Positions 58,243 to 64,000 of a DNA stretch of 64,000 nt are shown piece by piece (position 1 is the stretch's first letter; each line of letters begins with the position of its first letter). The notes under the pieces were generated by a model, which was given only the letters and a program-made list of their open reading frames with translations, was not told the origin of the DNA and did not search any database. Made by a program: the position numbers and the translations under genes. The stretch lies in NCBI RefSeq assembly GCF_031143425.1, contig NC_090450.1:224839442-224903441 (forward strand), in the 5' to 3' direction. Source of the DNA: Pleurodeles waltl (lineage: Eukaryota > Chordata > Amphibia > Caudata > Salamandridae).

Positions 58243-60939
58243 CTAACCTTGGCCAGTTGAGACTTTATTGTCTAAGTGGTGATAAGTAGAGAGTAGCTCT
58301 GCAATAGACTGGTTACTCCCTTTATCATCCACTATATGGTTACTTCCCTGTGGGGATGTAAACCACCCTGTTTGAAGTTTTTTAGCTAAGCAACAATGTG
58401 AAGATGTATTTTCAGAGTTTCTATCAGTAAGTTTTAGTTTAGAGCAGTGGGAATTGCCCACTGAACCTATTTGTAGTGATGGAAATGCCAGACAGGGATG
58501 CTGTCTCAGAAAAGCCATAGCTGGGCAAAAACTTTGTCCATATGGCTGGAAGAGAGAACAGGGATGCTGTTTCTCTTGGGTTGGAGCAGGGCAGGGATGC
58601 TGTCCTATCAGCTCCACACTAGGGCAGGGATGCTGTCCTAAGTGTTGTGAGGCAGTGCAGAGTTTCTGCACTAAAGTTTCTCTGGGAGGGTTGGAGGGAT
58701 GCTCCATGTTAACTAAAATGGTGCTGTTTTTCTGACCAATGTTAGTTATCCCACAGAGAGGTACTTCTACCTCAGGGAGTCCAGCTTTGCCAGCTGATGA
58801 TTCCCTTGGAACAGGTGCCACCCCAGGAGAGGTTTCTCCCACCACAGGAATGGTATCCTGAATGGCAGGGTGGTTAGGGGATACTGTGATACCCTTTTTT
58901 CCTGTTGATGGAGAGGGATCCTGAGTTTTCAGGCCTTCTCTCCTTTGCTTTTTCATTTCAGTAGAAATGAGAGGGAACAATTCCTCAGGGATGCCCAGCA
59001 TGGCTGCATGGGCATAAAATTCTACCTCAGCCCAACCTGAGGCCTCTAGGTCATTACCTAAGAGACAGTCTACAGGTAAGCTAGGTGATACCACCACCTG
59101 CTTAGGGCCAGTAACTCCACCCCAACTAAACTGAATTATAGCTAAGGGAAGAAACTTAGTGGAGTTATGGACATCAATAATCTTATACTGTTGTCCAATG
59201 ATGTGTTGATCAGGGTGCACTAGGTTTTCAGTCACCAAAGTGATACTGGCACCTGTGTCCCTGTAGGCCAAGGCCTCAACACCATTTATTGAAACTGTCT
59301 GCCTGTACTTATCCATTGTAAGGGGACAAGCAGCCAGTGTGGCAAGGCCAATGCCACTAGGTGTGACAGAAACTGTCTTGGGACTGACTACCCCAGTTTC
59401 TATGATGGACCCATAAGTGAACCCAACTACACCCTTTGCTTGACTGTTGCCAGCAGTCCCACCACTAGTACCACTACTGCTAGGGGCACTAGAGCTTGAT
59501 GTATTAGTGGTGGTAGGCTCAGGGGGTTTACCTGGACAGGACTTATCCCCTGGCCTATGGCCTCTGTTTTTACACACAAAGCACCAAGGCTTTTTAATGT
59601 GTGCAGGTTGGGAAGAAGAGGAAGAATTTGTTTTATCCCCACCCTCTGAAGAGTGTTTAAGATTTGAAGTGGGATCTTTGGTTTTACCCTTATCCCCATG
59701 CTTATCTTGAGATTTTTCACCATCTTTCTTCTTATTGCCATCTTTGTCACCCCCTGTATGAACTTTTCTGTTCACCCTTGTTCTGACCCATTTGTCTGCC
59801 TTCTTTCCCAATTCTTGGGGAGAGGTCAGATCAGAGTCTACCAGGTACTGGTGCAACAAATCAGACACACCATTATTAAGTATATGCTCTCTCAGGATTG
59901 TGTTATACAGGCTTTCATAATCAGTAACTTTACTGCCATGTAACCACCCCTCCAAGGCCTTCACTGCCTGGTCAATGAAATCAACCCAGTCTTGTGAAGA
60001 CTCCTTTTTGGTCTCTCTGAACTTTATCCTGTATTGTTCAGTGGTTAAGCCATTACCATCCAGGAGTGCATACTTAAGAACTTTGTAATCATTAGCTTCA
60101 TTTTCTTTTACAGTAAGGAGCCTATCCCTACCTTTTCCACTAAATGATAGCCATAGGATAGCAGCCCACTGCCTTTGAGGGACATCCTGTACAGCACAGG
60201 CCCTCTCAAGTGCAGCAAACCACTTGTTAATGTCATCCCCCTCCTTATAAGGGGGAACTATCTTGTGCAGATTCCTGGAATCATGCTCTTTTGCAGGATG
60301 ACTATGGGGAATACTGCTGCTGCCACCATGGGTTTCTAAACCCAACTTCTGTCTTTCCTTCTCTAATTCTAAAGACTGTCTATCCAAATCCAGCTGTTGC
60401 TTCTTGAGCTTCAGTCTGGTTTGTTCCACTCTCAATCTATTGAGCTCCCTTTCTAACAATCTGTCATCAGGGTGGGTGGGAGGGACATGCCTTGAAACAG
60501 AAGTATGGTGAGAATGTACAGAAGGAGACCTGTCCCTTACAGAGGACACCCTAACAGCTTGGCTAACAGAAACATCAGTACCACTGTGGTGTGAGTAAAT
60601 GCTTTTGCTATGATGTGAGACAACACTATTTATATGGTGTGACCCAACATCATTACCAACTATGCTAGACTGTCTAGTAATGGGCAGGCTAGGAAGTTTC
60701 TTTCCTGAATCTTTTCCTGGGGGAGTCCCTGGATCAGATTGGGAACCATTAGCTACTTTTTCAACAGATGGGGCACTTCTTGCCTTATCTTGTTCTCTAA
60801 GCATGTTAAGTAACAATTCCAAGGAAGGATTCTTCCCTACACTCAAACCTCTCTCTATGCAGAGACTCCTTGCTCCTTTCCAGCTAAGGTGATCATATGC
60901 AAGTTTGGACAGATCAACATTTTGTCCTGTGCCAGACAT
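58243..60939 (-). CDS. LTR-2 Gag-protease polyprotein (898 aa), intact
   Basis: The ATG at 60939 (MSGTGQNVDLSKLAYDHL) follows the 5' LTR and leader directly. In order: SAP-like N-terminus (about 1-50); Ser/His-rich linker; coiled coil (about 155-200, RLKLKKQQLDLDRQSLELEK); capsid-like domain (about 225-400, including QDWVDFIDQAVKALEGWL, SCAN-like in pattern); Lys-rich stretch; zinc knuckle CFVCKNRGHRPGDKSC (about 465-480); aspartic protease (YRDTGASITLV at about 570, LLGNDLEASGW at about 640). The about 200-residue tail has repeated QHPCP motifs and no RT. Gag packages element RNA and the protease matures it. No stop or frameshift, so it may still be translated. Enzymes must come from another element. 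Confidence 0.9.
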   Translation of the reverse strand: MSGTGQNVDLSKLAYDHLSWKGARSLCIERGLSVGKNPSLELLLNMLREQDKARSAPSVEKVANGSQSDPGTPPGKDSGKKLPSLPITRQSSIVGNDVGSHHINSVVSHHSKSIYSHHSGTDVSVSQAVRVSSVRDRSPSVHSHHTSVSRHVPPTHPDDRLLERELNRLRVEQTRLKLKKQQLDLDRQSLELEKERQKLGLETHGGSSSIPHSHPAKEHDSRNLHKIVPPYKEGDDINKWFAALERACAVQDVPQRQWAAILWLSFSGKGRDRLLTVKENEANDYKVLKYALLDGNGLTTEQYRIKFRETKKESSQDWVDFIDQAVKALEGWLHGSKVTDYESLYNTILREHILNNGVSDLLHQYLVDSDLTSPQELGKKADKWVRTRVNRKVHTGGDKDGNKKKDGEKSQDKHGDKGKTKDPTSNLKHSSEGGDKTNSSSSSQPAHIKKPWCFVCKNRGHRPGDKSCPGKPPEPTTTNTSSSSAPSSSGTSGGTAGNSQAKGVVGFTYGSIIETGVVSPKTVSVTPSGIGLATLAACPLTMDKYRQTVSINGVEALAYRDTGASITLVTENLVHPDQHIIGQQYKIIDVHNSTKFLPLAIIQFSWGGVTGPKQVVVSPSLPVDCLLGNDLEASGWAEVEFYAHAAMLGIPEELFPLISTEMKKQRREGLKTQDPSPSTGKKGITVSPNHPAIQDTIPVVGETSPGVAPVPRESSAGKAGLPEVEVPLCGITNIGQKNSTILVNMEHPSNPPRETLVQKLCTASQHLGQHPCPSVELIGQHPCPAPTQEKQHPCSLFQPYGQSFCPAMAFLRQHPCLAFPSLQIGSVGNSHCSKLKLTDRNSENTSSHCCLAKKLQTGWFTSPQGSNHIVDDKGSNQSIAELLSTYHHLDNKVSTGQG
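58262..58267 (-). terminator. Candidate polyadenylation signal near the Gag stop
   Basis: GACTTTATTGTC on the + strand is AATAAA on the coding strand, inside the last codons of the ORF. It could be used because the 3' LTR has lost the LTR signal, but this is inference. Confidence 0.35.
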
Positions 60940-61188
60940 TTTTAGAGAGAGTTAAAGTGATAGAAAAAGAGAAAAAGTTTGTCTGAGCTTTTAGAAAGAC
61001 TGAGAAAAAAAACTTTAAAAACTTTTTAGAACTTTTTAGAAAGTTAGAAGTACTTTTCAGCACTTAGAAAAGAGTGAAAAGAGGAAATGCAAAACTTTTT
61101 GGCAATGTGTATATACACTGAGCTTGTTTTGTATATTTTTCTCTTATGAAAAGTACAATGACAAGAGTGGTAAGTAGTCTCAAAGCAC

Positions 61189-61210
61189 TTATCCCACCGC
61201 TGCACAACCA
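61189..61210 (-). promoter_or_regulatory. LTR-2 primer-binding site, tRNA-Leu-like
   Basis: Next to the 5' LTR. The + strand reads ATCCCACCGCTGCACAACCA; vertebrate tRNA-Leu ends ATCCCACCGCTGC then CACCA. Thirteen bases match exactly, with a small insertion before the CCA. TGG on the coding strand starts at 61210, one base after the LTR. Confidence 0.6.
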
Positions 61211-61211
61211 A

Positions 61212-64000
61212 TGTAGGAGGCTGGACTGGCTTGTAGTGAGTACCAAGGGGTACTTGCACCTTGCACCAGGCCCAGTTATCCCTTATTAGTGTATAGGGTG
61301 TCTAGCAGCTTAGGCTGATAGATAATGGTAGCTTAGCAGAGCAGCTTAGGCTGAACTAGGAGACGTGTGAAGCTACTACAGTACCACTTAGTGTCATATG
61401 CACAATATCATAAGAAAACACAATACACAGTTATACTAAAAATAAAGGTACTTTATTTTTATGACAATATGCCAAAGTATCTCAGAGTGTACCCTCAGTG
61501 AGAGGATAGGAAATATACACAAGATATATATACACAATAGCAAAAATATGCAGTATAGTCTTAGAAAACAGTGCAAACAATGTATAGTTACAATAGGATG
61601 CAATGGGAACACATAGGGATAGGGGCAACACAAACCATATACTCCAAAAGTGGAATGCGAACAACGAATGGACCCCAACCCTATGTGACCTTGTAGAGGG
61701 TCGCTGGGACTATTAGAAAATAGTGAGAGTTAGAAAAATAACCCTCCCCAAGACCCTGAAAAGTGAGTGCAAAGTGCACTAAAGTTCCCCTAAGGACAAA
61801 GAAGTCGTGTTAGAGGAATAAGGCAGGAAAGACACAAACCAACAATGCAACAACGCTGGATTTCCAATCTGGGGTACCTGTGGAACAAGGGGACTAAGTC
61901 CAAAAGTCACAAGCAAGTCGGAGATGGGCAGATGCCCAGGAAATGCCAGCTGCGGGTGCAAAGAAGCTTCTACTGGACAGAAGAAGCTGAGGTTTCTGCA
62001 GGAACGAAAAGGGCTAGAGACTTCCTCTTTGGTGGACGGATCTCTCTCGCCGTGGAGAGTCGTGCAAAAGTGTTTTCCCGCCGAAAGAACGCCAACAAGC
62101 CTTGCTAGCTGCAAATCGTGCACTTAACGTTTTTGGACGCTGCTGTGGCCCTGGAGGGACCAGGAGGTCGCAAATTGGACCAGGAGAGAGAGGGGACGTC
62201 GAGCAAGACAAAGAGCCCTCTCAGCAGCAGGTAGCACCCAGAGAAATGCCAGAAACAGGCACTACAAGGATGCGTGAAATGGTGCTCACCCGAAGTCGCA
62301 CAAAGGAGTCCCACGTCGCCGGAGACCAACTTAGAATGTCGTGCAATGCAGGTTAGAGTGCCGTGGACCCAGGCTTGGCTGTGCACAAAGGATTTCTGCC
62401 GGAAGTGCACAGGGGCCGGAGTAGCTGCAAAAGTCACGGTTCCCAGCAATGCAGCCCAGCGAGGTGAGGCAAGGACTTACCTCCACCAAACTTGGACTGA
62501 AGAGTCACTGGACTGTGGGGGTCACTTGGACAGAGTTGGTGGATTCGAGGGACCTCGCTCGTCGTGCTGAGAGGAGACCCAAGGGACCGGTAATGCAGCT
62601 TTTTGGTGCCTGCGGTTGCAGGGGGAAGATTCCGTCGACCCACGGGAGATTTCTTCGGAGCTTCTGGTGCAGAGAGGAGGCAGACTACCCCCACAGCATG
62701 CACAAGCAGGAAAACAGTCGAGAAGGCGGCAGGATCAGCGTTACAGAGTTGCAGTAGTCGTCTTAGCTACTTTGTTGCAGGTTTGTAGGCTTCCAGCACG
62801 GTCAGCAGTCGATTCCTTATCAGAAGGTGAAGAGAGAGATGCAGAGGAACTCGGATGAGCTCTTGCATTCGTTATCTAATGAATCCCAAGAGACAGAGAC
62901 CCTAAATAGCCAGAAAAGAGGGTTTGGCTACTTAGGAGAGAGGATAGGCTAGCAACACCTGAAGGAGCCTATCACAAGGAGTCTCTGACGTCACCTGGTG
63001 GCACTGGCCACTCAGAGCAGTCCAGTGTGCAGCAGCACCTCTGTTTCCAAGATGGCAGAGGTCTGGAGCACACTGGAGGAGCTCTGGACACCTCCCAGGG
63101 GAGGTGCAGGTCAGGGGAGTGATCACTCCCCTTTCCTTTGTCCAGTTTCGCGCCAGAGCAGGGCTAAGGGGTCCCTGAACCGGTGTAGACTGGCTTATGC
63201 AGAATTGGCCACCTCTGTGCCCAACAAAGCATTTCCAGAGGCTGGGGGAGGCTACTCCTCCCCTGTCTTCACACCATTTTCCAAAGGGAGAGGGTGTAAC
63301 ACCCTCTCTCAGAGGAAGTCCTTTGTTCTGCCATCCTGGGCCAGGCCTGGCTGGACCCCAGGAGGGCAGCTGCCTGTCTGAGGGGCTGGCAGCAGCAGCA
63401 GCTGCAGTGAAACCCCAGGAAGGGCAGTTTGGCAGTACCAGGGTCTGTGCTACAACCCACTGGGATCATGGGATTGTGCCAACTATGCCAGGATGGTATA
63501 GAGGGGGCAATTCCATGATCATAGACATGTTACATGGCCGTATTCGGAGTTACCATTGTGAAGCTACATATAGGTAGTGACCTATATGTAGTGCACGCGT
63601 GTAATGGTGTCCCCGCACTCACAAAGTTCAGGGAATTGGCTCTGAACAATGTGGGGGCACCTTGGCTAGTGCCAGGGTGCCCTCACACTAAGTAACTTTG
63701 CACCTAACCTTTACCAGGTAAAGGTTAGACATGTAGGTGACTTATAAGTTACTTAAGTGCAGTGTAAAATGGCTGTGAAATAACGTGGACGTTATTTCAC
63801 TCAGGCTGCAGTGGCAGGCCTGTGTAAGAATTGTCAGAGCTCCCTATGGGTGGCAAAAGAAATGCTGCAGCCCATAGGGATCTCCTGGAACCCCAATACC
63901 CTGGGTACCTCAGTACCATATACTAGGGAATTATAAGGGTGTTCCAGTAAGCCAATGTAAATTGGTAAAATTGGTCACTAGCCTGTTAGTGACAATTTGG
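61212..64000 (-). repeat. LTR-2 5' LTR (right copy, incomplete at window end)
   Basis: Full-form LTR of about 3.08 kb by comparison with the left copy. It includes 61384-62249, absent from the left copy, with AATAAA on the transcribed strand near 61450-61457. It starts TGTAGGAGGCTGG. Confidence 0.93.

Larger units (their letters stand above)
55993..64000 (-). mobile_element. LTR-2: Ty3-like Gag-protease retrotransposon, 5' LTR cut by window
   Basis: Minus-strand element. The 3' LTR is at 55993-58216, the internal region 58217-61211, and the 5' LTR at 61212 past 64000 (by comparison it should end near 64293). LTR ends are TG...CA. The LTRs differ at about 25 sites by eye in 1.9 kb, plus one large deletion. 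The internal region has only one gene (Gag with protease domain); RT, RNase H and integrase are absent. The polypurine tract is the G-run opposite 58217-58225. A 5-bp target duplication (probably AACGG, 55988-55992) should reappear near 64294. Confidence 0.92.

Overview
The window looks like intergenic chromosomal DNA from a very large, transposon-filled vertebrate genome. A salamander is most likely, and a newt such as Pleurodeles would fit. This rests on the mix of elements (an L1 LINE, PIF/Harbinger DNA transposons with spliced Myb/SANT-like genes, long-LTR Ty3-like retrotransposons, an endogenous retrovirus) and on the absence of any convincing host exon. No bacterial signals, rRNA, tRNA or CRISPR array were seen. 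Taxon assignment is inference.

Layout: (1) 1-4882, 3' part of a decayed L1, + strand. (2) 4883-10997, AT-rich unique sequence with one multi-hairpin MITE (6555-6905) and a degenerate tandem repeat (8755-9110). (3) 10998-19117, 'H-A', a near-full-length Harbinger-type transposon: Myb-like gene A (+), DDE transposase (-), Myb-like gene B (+), GGCGGT/ACCGCC-rich ends. (4) 19118-20685, mostly featureless. (5) 20686-40164, an older, heavily decayed Harbinger region: transposase fragment, a three-exon Myb-like pseudogene (+), and a second Myb-like (NAIF1-like) pseudogene (-) facing it tail to tail. MITEs and a 7.25-kb LTR element ('LTR-1', 30250-37498, GGCAC target duplication) are inserted here. 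(6) 40165 to about 55871, an endogenous retrovirus with foamy-virus-like pol, starting inside the exon of the minus-strand Myb pseudogene and itself split by 'H-B' (42637-51614), a second copy of the H-A family. (7) 55872-55992, a fragment of the same Harbinger family, interrupted by 'LTR-2' (55993 past the window end), a minus-strand Ty3-like element with 3-kb LTRs and an intact 898-codon Gag-protease ORF but no RT or integrase.

How the parts work together: the H-A/H-B family seems to be a three-gene transposon. The transposase cuts and joins. Two different Myb/SANT-like proteins probably recognise the ends and possibly the shared divergent promoter between transposase and gene B, since the same GC-rich motif occurs at both ends and in that promoter. 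Neither copy is fully intact. LTR-1 and LTR-2 are short of enzymes and would depend on partner elements. Nesting gives a relative order: old Harbinger region, then retrovirus, then H-B; LTR-1 and LTR-2 are the youngest (LTR pairs about 98-99% identical by eye).
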